DNA of 64,000 nucleotides. It comes from Protopterus annectens. Its lineage: Eukaryota > Chordata > Ceratodontiformes > Protopteridae. The stretch covers positions 870,471,364 through 870,535,363 of the forward strand of contig NC_056743.1 in the NCBI RefSeq assembly GCF_019279795.1, written 5' to 3'. Below, piece by piece: positions 32,346-45,179 of the stretch (position 1 is the stretch's first letter; each line of letters begins with the position of its first letter). The notes under the pieces were generated by a model. That model ran no database searches. It was not told the DNA's origin and saw nothing but the letters and a program-made list of their open reading frames with translations. The translations under genes were made by a program, and so were the position numbers.

Positions 32346-34239
32346 TTAAATTGTTTTTGGATGTTGCTAAAAATCACATTTCTGTTAATAATATGTTAGA
32401 TTAACTACCACATTTTTTGCTATTTTAAAGTTTATGTGAAAAATGGTTGGTTAGAAGCAGTAAGAACCCATACACAGTGAATGTATGTAGTAGCTGTTCC
32501 TGTTTCTTTCTTCCTTTTACATACAATTCCATTTTAAACATAATGGTGGTCATTATTTTCTGTTGTCCTTATTTTGCTTAATGGTGGTGCTTGACTATTC
32601 AGATACATACTCATGTAGACTGTTAGCATGTGCAAAATGTTTATTTTGGTCATTGTTTAATTTACTTTTTGGAGTTGACACCAGTTCCTACCTACTGTTT
32701 TTATGTTATGACCCCCCAAACTCATTTTATTTACCTCTGTGTTTACATGCCTCTCAGTTACCTGCAGTCTGTAGTGGGCTGCCGAAACTGTACGGCAGAT
32801 TTTTCCCACAGCCACTGCCCGAGTCCCCTGACCTCAGTATCAAACTTCACTTTCTTCCAGTACAATTTTGCCACTACGTAATGCCGTCTTATTTTTGCTT
32901 AGTGGTGTTGTGTGTGTGTTTGTGTATGTATATCAGAAGGGCAAAGATGTAACCGTACCCTTCTATTTCTTGGGATTCTCTGGAGAAGGTTCTTGTTTGC
33001 CTTGCTTTGTGATAATCCATTTAATACCATGTTTTCCAACAGCTGTTACTGTCCATTCTAACAGATCATTTTCTATCCCTCCAGTGGTAGGTCTAAAGAT
33101 TCCCAAGCAGGCCTCCACTACATGTAGCACATAGCCTACCTACTTACTTATACTATGGATTGCTGTCCTTTCACTACTGTTATTAACCATATAAATATTG
33201 TTGACTGTTAGGTCTGGGCTACCATTAGACATACTGCCTCTGTCTTTGATTTACATTATTTGTACAATAACCTTTAGAATATTAAACACGCATGCTTCGC
33301 TTATACTGACCTGACAGTATTGTTGCTTACCACTATGTGTATGTACACACTGATTGCCTGCTGCCTGCACTGACTGATGGCCTACTTCACATTCCAACTG
33401 CTAACATTCCCCAGCTGCCACATGGTTCATTACAGTTACACTGTTTGAACCCCAGCCACATTACACCACAGCTCTCCCGCAAGCTAGCAGCATCAGTCTG
33501 TTTATACCAACTAAGGATCCACATTTTTTTTCATCTTGAAACATATTAGTGCTAAACTTCCATCAGTAGCCTACAACACAGTTCACATGTGTAAAGCAAA
33601 CTAACACATTTTTATCAAACTACATTAACCGCACTTCATCCATTCCTTTCCTTCCTAATAGCCTGCTACCTTTGGTAGACTTATTGCACTCTTCACTCTT
33701 ACCACAACTCCTTTCATTCATAATCTTGCCCAAACATGATCAGCAGTAATAACACATTCTGCTTTTAGTAAAAATGTACCCATTAATATATCCCAGCATT
33801 TTAGTACTGCACTAATTCCACTCCCTCATCTACAGCTCTTTTTCTCCCACCACTCTCCCATAAGCTCTTCCACTCCTGAGACATGCCAGTAGCCCCCTTT
33901 CCCAACCAACTTTCATTGACCCAATAGCAGCACATTTCTTCCGATGTACCTTGCTCTGCTACTTTCCATTTCCTCTTTATTACACCTGTCAACCCCACAC
34001 CACTCTAATAAAACCTTACTACCTGAAGACCACATCTCTTTCACTGTCTGAAATAAAAACATTGAATGCTCCATTCTGTCTTCCAGTCACTCATAACATT
34101 TCCCCATGTGTTTTTTTTCACCTCTGCTCCAACTTTGCAGTCTTCCTTCATACATTACTTTTTCAAAATCCCATCTCTATACTCAATTTAAAAAAAATGC
34201 ATGAGCTATCACTTTGTTCCTCTTGAGGACTAACACTAA
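32346..34239. other. Unassigned DNA upstream of a LINE endonuclease
   Basis: A 129-codon open frame at 32563-32952 and others at 33337-33549 have no recognisable domain. By position they could be remnants of LINE 5' sequence or ORF1, but I see no motif to support that. Confidence 0.4.
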
Positions 34240-34972
34240 ACCCAGTCCTGGTTCCAGCTCAGCAGTCAATCACCCTGTTAACTCCCCTACTGGCTCTCTA
34301 TCATGTTGCCTGCTTAATAAATCCAGTGTCATGAACAGACTACTCCTACTTCATGCATACCTGTCCACTGATGTGTCAGGCATCATATCCATTACTGAAG
34401 CTTGACATAAAAAGATGACCCCCTGTCTTCATCACTTTTTCCCAGGATACAACTATATATTAGACTTCTTACTCAGAAGAGGGCATGGGAAGGAACCCTT
34501 CTGCTATTCAAATCTCACATCAAGTTATCAATTGCTAAAGGTAGCTGTACTTCAAACACTAAACAAAACTGGCTCCTAATCAAGATTTCACCAACACTAA
34601 ATTGTCCAGTGCACAGAGCCTTTGTCTATCTCCTATCCTCACTCCCCAGGTGCAAATTCTTTATGCAAACTATTATTTCTGCAGCTTCTAATTTTAGGAA
34701 TGCAATCATTCTTGGTGACTTCAACCTTAATTTCCTTGGCCCATTTACTAATGTGATTTTAGAACATTTTGTTAACCTAGGGTCTAAACCAACTTTTACA
34801 AGAACCCACCTGCCCGTTAAACCTAAGATATGGAAGGCACTTTTCTCAATCCTGTCATCACTAATAATGCCCAGCAAAATTTTCAGTGCCAGTGTCCGTC
34901 CCCCCACCTTTAATGATCACTGTCTTGACTCCATCAGCATTAGTAACATTATAGTACCGTCCCAAACTAATT
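34240..34972 (+). mobile_element. Old LINE, endonuclease part, plus strand
   Basis: Several frames together read as an APE-type LINE endonuclease. The N-terminal block is LLLLHAYLST...IISITEA (the place of ITETW). Then come a PGYNY stretch, ILGDFNLNF (34700-34735, the GDFN catalytic block) and FNDHCLDS (near 34908-34930, the SDH block). Stops and frame changes show it is long dead. DIRS copy 3 is inserted right after this part. The same LINE continues at 40715 beyond the DIRS, in the same orientation. Confidence 0.72.
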
Positions 34973-34986
34973 AATCTGATGATGTA

Positions 34987-35132
34987 AATCTTTGTTTATT
35001 CATTACAATTAGGACCGCGGTTCTGTCCTCGGAACCGATACGGCCGTTTCCAAGCTCACGCCAGCCAAAAACTCTTAGCTAAGATCTACCCATAATGCCC
35101 CTCTCCTAGTTACTTCAGATCTCGTTTGCTGC
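34987..35132 (+). repeat. Left inverted terminal repeat, DIRS copy 3
   Basis: Contains CTCGGAACCGATACGG and ACCCATAATGCCCCTCTCCT. The reverse complement is at 40522-40670, with several differences. Confidence 0.88.
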
Positions 35133-35409
35133 ATTCCTAGTCAGATGTGCTAGCCATCTCTCTCAAAGCTAAGTAGAAAATTGTTAATTTTAAGACAGTT
35201 TCTCTTCAAAATTATTTAATTTTTAGTCAAGTTAGCCTTTTCTCACTGTCGCCTATAACCTAAGCCTATTTCCTACCCTTTTCCTTGGTAATTTAATTTT
35301 TTACCTTTTATTGGTACTGTCCCTCTCTCCTGTCTTTGACAGGCCTTTCCTTTTTACTAGTGGAATTTTCTCCCTTAATTTTTCTGTAGGATATCCTTGT
35401 TGCCTTACT

Positions 35410-37602
35410 ATGTCAGACAAAGCTAAGTTGGGATTTAAACAGTGTGACAAGTGTGGACATAAGATGCCTAACTCAGATACACATGTTCGTTGTGTCTACT
35501 GTTTGGATGTGGATCATATTAAAGCTGACTGTGACATTTGTGCTAGTTTTAGTAATTGTACACTAGCAGAACGTAAAAATAAACTTATTTTAAAAAGACA
35601 TATTTTCCAGATGGTCTATGTGGGTCGGAGGTCTCACCCCTTCCAAAGACCAAAAAACATAAGGAAAAATGGATTACTCAGGACATCTTTTTCAGAGGCT
35701 CTATCTGGGTCAGAGGTCTCACCCCCTCCAAAAAAACAAACAAAGAAAAAAAAGTAAGGAAAAATGGACTTCCTGCATCTCCATCAGTTACAGAACTGAG
35801 TTGGCTCCGTGCTTTGCCGGCGCCCTCGGTGCAGACCTCTTCGGCACCAGGCTCTGTGTCTTCTATCTCGGTGCCGTCCATGATATTCACCCCTATTTTG
35901 GTTCCGACCTCGGCACCACTGACTTCAGTACCATCCGTGGATCCGACCTCGACTCCGGTGACTGTACCTGCTTCGGCACCATCCCCAGCCATGGTGCTGA
36001 CAATTTCTTTGGCTTCATCAGCTCCAAAACTTGAATACCTGCCAAGGACAAGATACTTCCACTCCGGTTCTTACTGTCTCGGTTCCGACAGCAGTGTTTT
36101 CCCTGTCGGCTCCATCCACCCTTGTTGCATTGGCTCCGGTGGAACTGATGCTCTCCCGAAGCAGTGCTTGAACCATCCGTACCTTGGTACCTAGCCTGGC
36201 ACCTATTTTCTCACTGGTGCCATCTATGTCCATGGCTCTGACAGCTTTCAGTTCTCTCAGAGCTCCTCACCTGGAGGTGGGCTCCTCACAGTGAGGTTTG
36301 ACCCCAGTTCTGAGGTTGTCCCTCCCGGTTCCAGACTCTCATCCCTCCTCAGGTGAGCCTGCTGTACAGGTAGTGGACTGGCAGTCAGCACCAATGACAT
36401 CAGTATCAGAACCCTCCCCTAACATGCACCTCTCCCAAACCTCTATTTTGGGACCCCAGGCACGGGTGTCACAAGAACCCTCTTTGCAGGGTACCCCTTC
36501 TCCAGAGTCGTCCTCAGAAAATCCCACTGGGGAGCCACCCCAGAAGAAACGGTGCAAGAGGAACCACCTTGATTTACCGGAGGAATCTTATCACCAAAGA
36601 CACTGATTGTGATGAGGGGGAAGAGTCTCCCCGGTCTTCCCCTGACAACATCCCATTCCGAGACATTCTAGAAATCCTCAAGCAGCGGGGAGACTGGAAG
36701 TCCTATAACCTTTCTTCTGAGGAATTGGTGTTCCTGCAGGCCTTCTGTGCCCGGCCATCTACTTCCTGGGTGACTCCACTGGCAGATGACCTTGTTAAAA
36801 TTATTGTGCAGCATGCCTGGAAAGCCATGGACAATGTAGAACCTGTCCCTCAGAGGCCAGACAAAAAATGTTATCTACACCTGAAGACCAGCCCCACTGG
36901 TCCTAGCAATTGACAGTTGATTCTATGGTCATGGTGGTGGCCACCAAGAGGAAACAGGCAGAAGATAGTTCCACCATCCATCCTCCAAACAGAGAGTCCT
37001 GGACCATGGAAAGACTAGGGAAACGGACCTATGCTTCAGCGACATTCTCCATTCGGTCACTGTTCTGTCTGGCACACTTTACTCGCCTCCAAAGAGACCT
37101 AATTTCTGAAATGTCTTCCTCTTTGGTGGGGTACAGGCTGATGAGGTGCGTGATACTGTTGCCTTGCAGGTAGCTACCCTTGAATCCATCTCGAACTCCT
37201 CAATGTGTTTGATATCTCACTCATGAGACGTAATGCTTGGATGCGGTTGTGTGACTTCGCAGACCTCTTTAAATCTTCCTTCGTCAATGCACCTGTCGGC
37301 GAATCTGCACTTTTTGGACCAAAGTACGAGACACACTTACACTTAGTGAGAAAGATGGAAAGACCTTGTCTGCTGTGGGCATATACCTTTCCAACCCCCA
37401 GAGGTCCTACTCCAGGAACGAGAAGGGAGGAAAAATGTGGTTCATGAAATCCCAAGGAACTTTTCGTGACACTCGTGGTGAACAATACCCCCGGGGCAGA
37501 GGGGGCAACTCATATGGAAGATGTCCCTTTCGGGGTAGAGGGGGTCCACGTAACCAGGGCGCTAGAGATTCTTTCTCCAGCAGACCCTACCAGGGCTCCT
37601 GA
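35410..37602 (+). pseudogene. DIRS gag (ORF1), copy 3, frameshifted
   Basis: The ATG at 35410 opens MSDKAKLGFKQ with the same Cys/His cluster as copies 1 and 2 (CDKCGHK, HVRCVYC, DCDIC). A short tandem duplication in the linker repeats a stretch around GSEVS/GRRSHP (about 35620-35730). Conserved middle blocks lie at 36569-36913 (FRDILEILKQRGDW, PSTSWVTPLADDLVKII) and 36910-37173 (RLGKRTYASATFSIRSL). The C-terminus (frame 37366-37602) contains GRGGNSYGRCPFRGRGG, an RGG box, and ends PYQGS-stop, like copy 1. At least four frame breaks exist. Confidence 0.82.
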
Positions 37603-39346
37603 CCAGCGGCCCGATTGCTTTCCTCTGGAAGCAGTCGGTGGTCATTTTTCTCTGCATCTCCCAGCCTATCATCTTATTACTACTGATGTTTGGGTGCAGA
37701 GAATAATATCCAGAGGCTACCAAATACCATTCGATTTAACTCCCATCCCCGATGTACCACCCAATCAAAGGGAATTAGCAGCCTTAGAAATAGAAAAGCT
37801 GCTAAGGAAAAGCATCATTCAACCAGTACCACCAGACCAGACAGGATCCAGGTTTTACTCGAGGTTCTTTTTAGTGCCAAAAAAAGACAGGGGACTGGAG
37901 ACCAATCCTGGATCTCAGCCTATTGAACAAATTTATCTAACTTCAAAACTTCCAGATCGTCACAATACAGTCCATTCTTCTAGGAGGGAGGGATAACTGG
38001 ATGTGCTCTATAGATCTTCCAAGATGCGTACTACCACATAAAGATGGATCACCGCTCCAGGAGGTTTCTCCACTCCTGACTGGGAGCTAGTCATTACCAG
38101 TTCAGGGCACTGCCATTCGGTCTCTCAACAGCCTCTCGAGTGTTCACCAAATGTGTGGCAGTTGTGGTAGCTCATCTTTGACTACAAGGATTTCAGGTGT
38201 TTCCCTATCTAGATGATTGGCTCCTTACCACTCCGACCAGGAATCTTCTTACACTCAAGATCTTGCTCTCCGCTTGGGGATTACAATCAACAAGGACAAA
38301 TCTCAATGTCTCCAACGAAGACACTGGAATTCATTGGAGCGGTCTTCGACACAACATCTTGTCAAGCTTCTCTCCCCCTCACTGGTTTTCGAACATAACA
38401 CACCAATCCAAGACCTTCTTCTCAGACTTAAGTACCAGCACGTCTTGTACTGCAACTCTTAGGCTCCATGGTGGCTGCCATTACATTGGTACCACTGGCA
38501 AGATTGCACTTAAGAATTCTACAGTGGCTCCTTTCTGCACAGTGGTCATTACTAATTTACCCACTCGACCACGTTACACCTTTCAAACCGTTGCAAGGTA
38601 GAAATGTTATGGTGGATGAACCCACAAACGAATCTTTGGTGTCAACCATTCTGTCTTCCCCAGCCCATGGTCATGGTGACCACAGACGCTTCCCTATTAG
38701 GGTGAGGGGGCATTTCCAGGGAAAGACTCTCCAAGGCACCTGGTCCCCCATGGAGGTCAATTTGCACATAAATGTCCTGGAATTGAGGTCAGTTCTCCTA
38801 GCATTGTAAGCATTTCATGCGTCCCTACCCTCTGGGACCATTGCAATTCAGTCAGACAACATGTCAGTCGTCTGGTATATCAACATGCAAAGCAGAACCA
38901 GGTCTTACCCCCTGTGTTGGGAAGTCATGAGGATTTGGCACTGGGCAATAGCTTCCAACCGCTATCTTATAGCAACACACATTCCCGCGAGTTCCAATGT
39001 TTTTGCGGACAATCTGAGCAGGAACATCCTGATGCCTCATGAGTGGTCCCTCAACCCTGTAACAGCGGATTGGATCTTCCAACACTGGGGCAAGCCTTGC
39101 TGTGTCCTGTTTGCTCCCCCCCCCAAACTACAAATGAAGAATCTACTTTGCCCTGATCCCCCTTCAGGGGGAACCACCGAGGGATGCTCTAACGCACGAT
39201 TGGCCACCGGGTCTTCCCTATGGCCTCATCTGATTCACAGTCTGGGGATCCTGGATAATTCCCAAGACCTATCTCATCCTCAGGGACTGATTCATCTGAA
39301 CCTGCACAGTCACAAGCTCACAGTTTGGTTCCTTCACTTCAAATGA
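37466..39346 (+). pseudogene. DIRS pol: RT, RNase H, copy 3, with stops and a deletion
   Basis: The pol frame opens inside the gag end (overlap 37466-37602) with RPDCFPLEAVGGHFSLHL, conserved in all copies. RT blocks: SRFYSRFFLVPKK (37846 onward), MCSIDL (motif A, near 38000, with an insertion before the next residues), motif B after a shift (FRALPFGLSTASRVFTK), and FPYLDDWLL at 38200-38226 with both Asp retained. RNase H begins TTDASLLG, where the next Trp codon is TGA (near 38706). Its later part (38861-39060) shows SVVWYIN and HIPASSNVFADNLSR. About 100 bp including the YAYPP block of the third domain are deleted near 39215. It is clearly inactive. Confidence 0.84.
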
Positions 39347-40289
39347 TTGCCAGGCTGCCTGACATCCCATCTCCTGTTCATGAAATTCTTCTGGCTTCAC
39401 ACAAACCTTCCACTAGGAAAGTTTATTCTAGTAAATGGACTAGGTTCTCTATTTGGGCGAAAGATCAGAACTTAGACCCTTTCTCTATGCCTATTCAAAA
39501 GATCCTACAATACTTGACTACTGTTTTGAATGCAGGAGTCTCAGCTTTGACGATCACTGTACATTTAGCAGCTATCGCCAATTTTCATAATGATCTTGAT
39601 AATTCTTCAGTTATGTTATACTGGCTATGCAAGACCTTTTTGAAAGTAGCATTACATGTTAAACCTGTGGTCAAGCCTCCCTTAGAACCCTAGGACTTGA
39701 CTTTGGTACTTCAGTCTCAGCGGGAAGAGTATCTGAGCTGCAGGCTTTGAGTGTCAAGAGTCCTTACTTAATCTTCCACACGGATAGGGTGTCCCTTCGT
39801 ACTGACCCTTCTTTCTTGCCCAAGGTCATTTCTGGCTGTTCCATTAACCAATCTATTGACCTACTGGTTTTCTTCCCTCAGCATTCTAACAGGGGAGTAC
39901 CTTTTGCACACCCTTGATATGCATCAGCAGCTTCGTTGTTATTTGGACAGGGATAAATTTTCAGGAAAACAGATCAGTTGTTTGTGGCCTTTGCAGGACC
40001 CAGACTGGGTAAACCTGTTTCCAAAGTGACTTTATCCTCCTGGCTTAGAAACATCATTACCTTTATCTACCCACAGAATAAGCTATCCTTACCTTCCAGA
40101 ATAAAGGCTCATTCTACCAGATCTATGGCTACTTCTATAGCATTTAATTCCAGAGACTCTATGGATGATATCTGCACAGCAGCCACTTGGGCAAGACCTC
40201 ATACCTTTATATCTCATTACAAATTGGATTTGGCCTCCAAAGGACGAGCATCTTTTGGTTCTGTGATGCTCAAGAATATCCTTCCTTAG
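39325..40289 (+). pseudogene. DIRS tyrosine recombinase, deleted and frameshifted, copy 3
   Basis: The N-terminal core-binding part is open in 39325-39693 (KPSTRKVYSSKWTRFSIW). A deletion of about 75 bp and a shift precede the box I arginine (SAGRVSELQAL, near 39730). The last part, open in 39978-40289, keeps the HSTR motif intact (near 40107), the Trp of the AATWARPHTF block, and the nucleophile Tyr in FISHYKLDL (near 40215). It ends KNILP-stop. This copy documents the ancestral Arg that copy 2 has lost. Confidence 0.85.
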
Positions 40290-40319
40290 GGCCATCCAGG
40301 ACTCAAGTAGCTGGGGACT

Positions 40320-40393
40320 CGGTCTTAATGTTAATGAATAAACAAAGATTTACAGCATCAGATAAAGAAGTTATGTCTTACCATAATGTTCCA
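40320..40393 (+). repeat. Internal complementary region, DIRS copy 3 (partly deleted)
   Basis: GAATAAACAAAGATTTACAG is complementary to the left outer end (34985-35012). AAGAAGTTATGTCTTACCA to ATGTTCCAT is complementary to the right outer end (about 40678-40706). The rest of the second half is missing compared with copies 1 and 2. Confidence 0.82.
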
Positions 40394-40521
40394 TATTACT
40401 TCCCACCCTCCTTTCCCCTGCCTGGAGTCCTAGTGGACTTTAGGAACTCCTGGTTAGGGGTATTTGCTCAGATAGAGCCTCCTACTATTTTTTTTTCTAT
40501 TACTACATCTATTATCTAAGA

Positions 40522-40670
40522 GCAGGCAAGCTTGATCTGAAGTAACTAGGAGAGGGGCATTATGCGTAGGTCTTAACTGAGAGTTTTTGGTTGGAGCCAG
40601 GCTTGTAAACAGCTGTATCGGTTCCGAGGACGGAACCAAGGTCCTAATGGTAATGAATGAACAAAGATCT
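40522..40670 (-). repeat. Right inverted terminal repeat, DIRS copy 3
   Basis: Reverse complement of 34987-35132. Confidence 0.88.
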
Positions 40671-40714
40671 ACAACACAGATGGAACATTATGGTAAGACA
40701 TAACTTATTTTTTT

Positions 40715-41960
40715 AGACATAAATCAACAATAAATAGCAACGGAGTGCAATTACACCTTTCATCTCATGATAATTCCCCCATATTAAACTCCCAAGACCC
40801 AGCTAGGCTACTGAAACCTTAAAAATTATTCTGTTTCATTTTCAGGACACATTTTCCCTAAAGTTTTCAGACTATTTAAACAATAAAAGCATATGGCATA
40901 CTATTGGACAAAAAGTTGTTCTGCAAGTCAGATTAAGCCTGCTATGATTGTAAATGGCACCTCCCTGATACCAGCCAAAGGTTTTCTCCAAACAGGAAAT
41001 TTAGAGACACAAATAATTTCACCTTTTGTCTGAGGAACAGTCTCTACTACGTAAGCCAAGACACTTCTGGAATGAAGTCCGTCTCCTTACAGGATGTGTA
41101 ATACCTCTTAACACCCTCAGACAGCATTCAGTGCTAATTACAATACCTTTGCAGCCTTATACTTCTTTGAAGAATTCAGTAGTCTACCTCCAGTCTCTTC
41201 CACAGTTTTCCAAATAAAAACATATAATCCACGAACAGGAACACCACTGCTGGTTCCAGCAGAAGGCAAGAAGCCGAGGTACCAGAACGTGTTAATAAAA
41301 TAATTTATTGTGTCCAGCAGTGGCATTCCTGTTCATGGATTATATGTTTTTATTTGGAGATACTGTGTTGCTTTGATCTTCCACAGTTTTCTAGCCTAAA
41401 TCTACCCCTTCCTGTCCAATTTTTTTATATTCCCTTTTCTACAAACAAATTTACTGCAAAGATATCAAGCCCCTCATTAACCAAATTCCTGTACAGAGTC
41501 CACAGGTTCACATGTCTAACTTCCATTGCTCATACTACTATAAAAACTACATTACAGCTCCTATTGTCCATATCTATAATTTCTGCATTAGTGATGTCAT
41601 TATGCCATCTATATGGAAAATCACTGCCAAAAGGCATACCCATGTAATGCATCCTACTGTTGTCTGTTTCAGTACTACCAAGACTAAGGGAGATTGTTGA
41701 GAGGATAAACTATACTCATTTTACTGATTAAATCAAATAATGCCATCTTCTGTTCTGTAAACAACACAGCTTTTGTTCAGGTCATAGTACAATGACTGCA
41801 TTTGCCCTGATGCCTTCTTCTGGTGTCATGACTTTCTGGCCAGTCATAACTTCAGATTGAGATTGGGTCCTCTATCACCCCAAGGGTTAAAGGAGCTTCT
41901 CAAAGTTCTGTCTTAGACTGACTTTTTTTCTCAATCTTCATTAGCAAACTTGGAAATACA
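40715..41960 (+). mobile_element. Old LINE, RT part, plus strand (continuation of 34240-34972)
   Basis: In several frames the sequence reads as the linker and the first part of a LINE reverse transcriptase. HFWNEVRLLTG (near 41065-41100) matches the conserved FWxxVxxLxG before RT. A later stretch resembles SDVIMPSIWKI (41588-41620, the place of 'iPxxWKxAxVxPI'), and PQGLKELLKVLS lies near 41880. It is interrupted by the foldback at 41211-41376. Decay is heavy, so the boundaries and clade are uncertain. It pairs with 34240-34972 across DIRS copy 3. Confidence 0.55.
41211..41376. mobile_element. Small foldback insertion (166 bp) with 15-bp target duplication
   Basis: The insertion is flanked by exact 15-bp direct repeats TCTTCCACAGTTTTC at 41196-41210 and 41377-41391. 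Inside, the left arm (AAATAAAAACATATAATCCA onward, to about 41254) is the near-perfect reverse complement of 41311-41357. A 50-bp centre and a tail of about 19 bp (AGATACTGTG...) complete it. It has no ORF. A 15-bp duplication is typical of retrotransposition rather than of a DDE transposon, while the hairpin resembles a MITE. The class is unresolved. Confidence 0.85.
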
Positions 41961-41989
41961 AAAAAAGTGTTAACCTTTGAACATATTAG

Positions 41990-42187
41990 AAACAAATAAC
42001 CAAAACAACTAATATACCTTCATCAGTGGAACTGAGAAAAATATTTTATTTAAATAATTTAGTGCTTTCATTTGAAAATTAAAAAGACTTCTTCAGAATG
42101 AACAATAATAAACATAACCTTTTTATTGCAGTAGCAAAACCATGTGACATGGTTAGCTGATTAAATCAGTATAGAAAACATCACATT
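41990..42187 (-). repeat. Possible PLE 3'-end remnant
   Basis: On the minus strand, ATTCTGAAGAAGTC is followed by an AT-rich stretch and GAAAGCAC. The neighbouring ACATGGTTAGCTGATTAAATC resembles part of the PLE 3' region near 17895-17912. No coding part is attached. Weak evidence. Confidence 0.3.
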
Positions 42188-42653
42188 TGATATCCTTTTC
42201 ATTCTTCCTCAACATATAGGTCACAGATTCAACCTCTGATACTACTCAGCTGCATTCTACAGACTTCAGATACAACTTTCAAGCTCCTCCCTCTTATAAT
42301 GCCCTAGTCCACACCAACACCTCAGATCTCATTTGCCACCATCTCACACAAATGTGGATCCACTGTCTGAGCGTTTTTCAGGATGTGTAGTAAAGTGTTT
42401 TTTGTGTATCAAAATTTCTCCATTTCTATTTTCAATTAACTACTTTATAGTTCCTCCCTCTTAGTTTTTTGGGTTTCTTCTAGCTGTTAGCGCTCTACCT
42501 TATAAGGCAACTTTGTCTTACTCAGATAGACAAGGTATTCTTACGTACCATTGTTGTTAGTGCCATTTCTTTAGCCTTAGTTTTCTTTAATTAAGACAGA
42601 CTTAATATTTTATTTTCTTATCTATCCCTTTTTCTTGTTATTGATAGCTTACT

Positions 42654-44640
42654 ATGGCTGAGAAGCACAAAATTCTGAACGCTGATGCCCACAGGGAGTG
42701 CATTTATTGTTTGGGAGCAACATATCTGGATACAAACTGTACCATTTGTGCTGCATTTAACTTAAGGACTATTGTGTATAGGAGAAGCAAACTAGTCCTC
42801 AAAGGTTTATTACCTCCATCATCATCATCCTTGTCTGGGGCTCAGACCCCCAGCAAATAGTCCAAGGCTCCATTGGAGCACAGGAAATAATCTCCACCAA
42901 AGTTTCCAAAGAGTTCTTCATTCTTGGAGCCTCCACAAAAAATACGAAGATCATCGGATTCGAGTACTTCGGATCCGAAGAGAAAAACTATGGATCCCGA
43001 AACCTTTGGATCTAATAGTTATTTCAGCCAGTCCCACTATTCAACCAAATAGTCAAATCTAACTCCTAGCTCTTATACCTCGAGAGCTAACTCACACGAG
43101 TTCATGGTCAACCCTATTTCTCCTTGGCCCCATTCTCCACTATTGCAGATTCCAAGAAAACACTCCAGACCTCAGTCTACTACTTCATCTGTCAGGTCCT
43201 CCAGAAGTCTTTCTGGAATGAAAGTGGATAGGATGATGAAAGTGTTCTTCAGAGCGCATCTGATCCATGGAGGTGGGATCTACACTGATGTTGTTGAAGT
43301 TGTCCTTGCCTCTCGGAGCCTCAGTGCTAGATATATTGGGTCCATCTCCTCCTCAAGGCATGGATCTGGACAAGGTCATGGTTTGCCTGATTCGGAATTC
43401 TCTGCTATGGTGCATCTGGCCATGGAGTCTCTTGATCCATCAGCCTTTGTGATTGTGGAGAGGGTGCTCTCTCATTCAAGAGATCAAGTCCTTCATTTGT
43501 TCTCAGATTCTACACTGTTTCCCCCTATGGTTCTGAGCTCTGATCTCATCAGACCTACTCCACAGGGACAGCCAGTGCCAGCTAGCACCCAGACAGTTCC
43601 CTAGAGAAACTACCCCTCTTTTCGAACACCTCTCCAGAGCATCCTACTGAGGAGTTTCACTGAAAGAGAATGTGTAAAAGGAGGCACATAGATTCCCTCT
43701 TGAAATCTCTAATTGAAGGTACTGACTTTGATGAAGGGGAAGGGACCCCCAGATCCCCATCTGATGACATCTCATTTAAAGACATTTAGGAGATCCTCAA
43801 GCAGAAAGGTGGTTGGTTCTCAGATAATCCTTCTCCTGAGAAGTCAGTATTTTTGGAGGCTTTTGGTGATGGCCCATCTATATCTTGGGTGACTCCACAG
43901 CTGATGAGCTCATTGATCTGGTCTCTTACTGTCATGGAAGGAACCAGATTCAGTTAAACCAATTCTATGTAATCTGGATAAAGTTTTAGCTTCTCCAAAA
44001 GGTAAGTCTCATTGGAGCAAAGGAGTCCCTGCTGATGTAATGTTTGTTGCAGCAGCGACCTAGAAGAGCTAACAGAACAGAGCTCCTCTGTCCAGCCCCC
44101 TAAGAGAGAGAGTCCAGGGCATTGGACAGATTTGGAAAGCACATGTATGGTTCAGCAACCTTTGCCTTAAGGCCGCTGACTTATTTGGTGCACTTTACAA
44201 GACTGTAGAGAGATTTGACCAAGAAGCTTTCAAAATCTTTCACTTGGAGTCCATGTCTGCAGAAGATTACAAAAGATCATCCCCTGAGCTTGCCACTCTT
44301 TTATCAGTTTCCAATGCATCCAAGAGGTTGATTTCTCATACAGCAGAAGGCACCTTACAGGCTGCTGGTTCAGCCATTGCTGGAAAAAGACATGCCTGGA
44401 TGCAGTTATGTGATTTTGTGGAGCCTTTCAAGTCTTCTTTCATCGATGCTTCTTTTGATGGAACATCCTTGTTTGGTCCTTATGTGAAAGAAATGCTTTC
44501 CACAGTGAACAGGAAGGAAAGACTCTCTCTTCTTTTGGGATTAATTTTTCTATCCCTTAACAATCCTTTCAAGGAATCAGAATAAGCAAGAAAATTTGGT
44601 TCCATAAATCCCAGGGATATTTCAAGGATTCATGTGGAGA
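42654..44640 (+). pseudogene. DIRS gag remnant, copy 4
   Basis: The ATG at 42654 aligns with the gag start of the other copies, but the first C-x2-C is lost. The rest of the cluster remains (HRECIYC and CTICAAF). Later blocks are scattered over frames: the Ser/Pro linker; ISFKDI and an EILKQKGGW-like stretch near 43770-43815 (with a stop in DI-stop-EILK); and SAEDYKRSSPELATLLSVSNASKRL (44256 on), which corresponds to the SAEDKWTFSARMATLKSITN region of copy 2. Multiple stops make it dead. Confidence 0.75.
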
Positions 44641-45179
44641 TAACTCCCTCATGGCAAAGGAGGCCCAGAAAATTAGGGTTTCCAAGAATATTTTCCAAAT
44701 CAACCCTTTCAGCAGCACTCCTAAAAGTGCTGCCCAACTGTCTGCCTCTGGAGACAGTCAGGGGATGCTTGTCTGTGCACCTAGATGCTTGGGCTTTTAT
44801 AATAAAAGATTCTTGGGTGCTAAAAATAATACCCAGAGGTTACTTTATATCTTTTTTCAAATGCCCACTACTGAAAGAAGAATGTTTCCTAACATTTCAC
44901 CCAGGCAGAGAGAAGCTGCAGCTCAAGAAATTTGGAAGCTGCTGGACAAGAGTCATCCAGGAAGTCCCACTAGACCAGAAAGGAATCAGAATTTATCTGA
45001 GGTTCTTTTTAGTGCTAAAAAAGATAGGGGACCTGAGACCAGTTTTAGATCTAAGCAATCTGAACCAATTTCTGAGGAAGTCAAAGTTCTGAATGGTCAT
45101 GTTTCATTCCATTGTACCTCTTTTACACAAGGATGATTTGATGTGCTCAATATATCTTCAAAATGCTTACTGTCACGTC

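Larger units (their letters stand above)
34973..40714 (+). mobile_element. DIRS-type retrotransposon, copy 3 (defective)
   Basis: Inverted terminal repeats (34987-35132 and 40522-40670) enclose gag, pol, recombinase and an ICR. The outer ends (TGATGTAAATCTTTGTTTAT at the left, TGGTAAGACATAACTT at the right) match the ICR. The element splits a plus-strand LINE. Terminal repeats are of the GGTTCCGA type, nearer to copy 1 than to copy 2. Deletions, frameshifts and in-frame stops affect all ORFs. Confidence 0.92.

Noticed and set aside
32563..32952. Host membrane protein, from a 129-codon frame rich in Leu, Cys and Phe
   Set aside because: No homology recognised, no splice structure, and it lies among decayed LINE sequence; the composition follows T-rich DNA.
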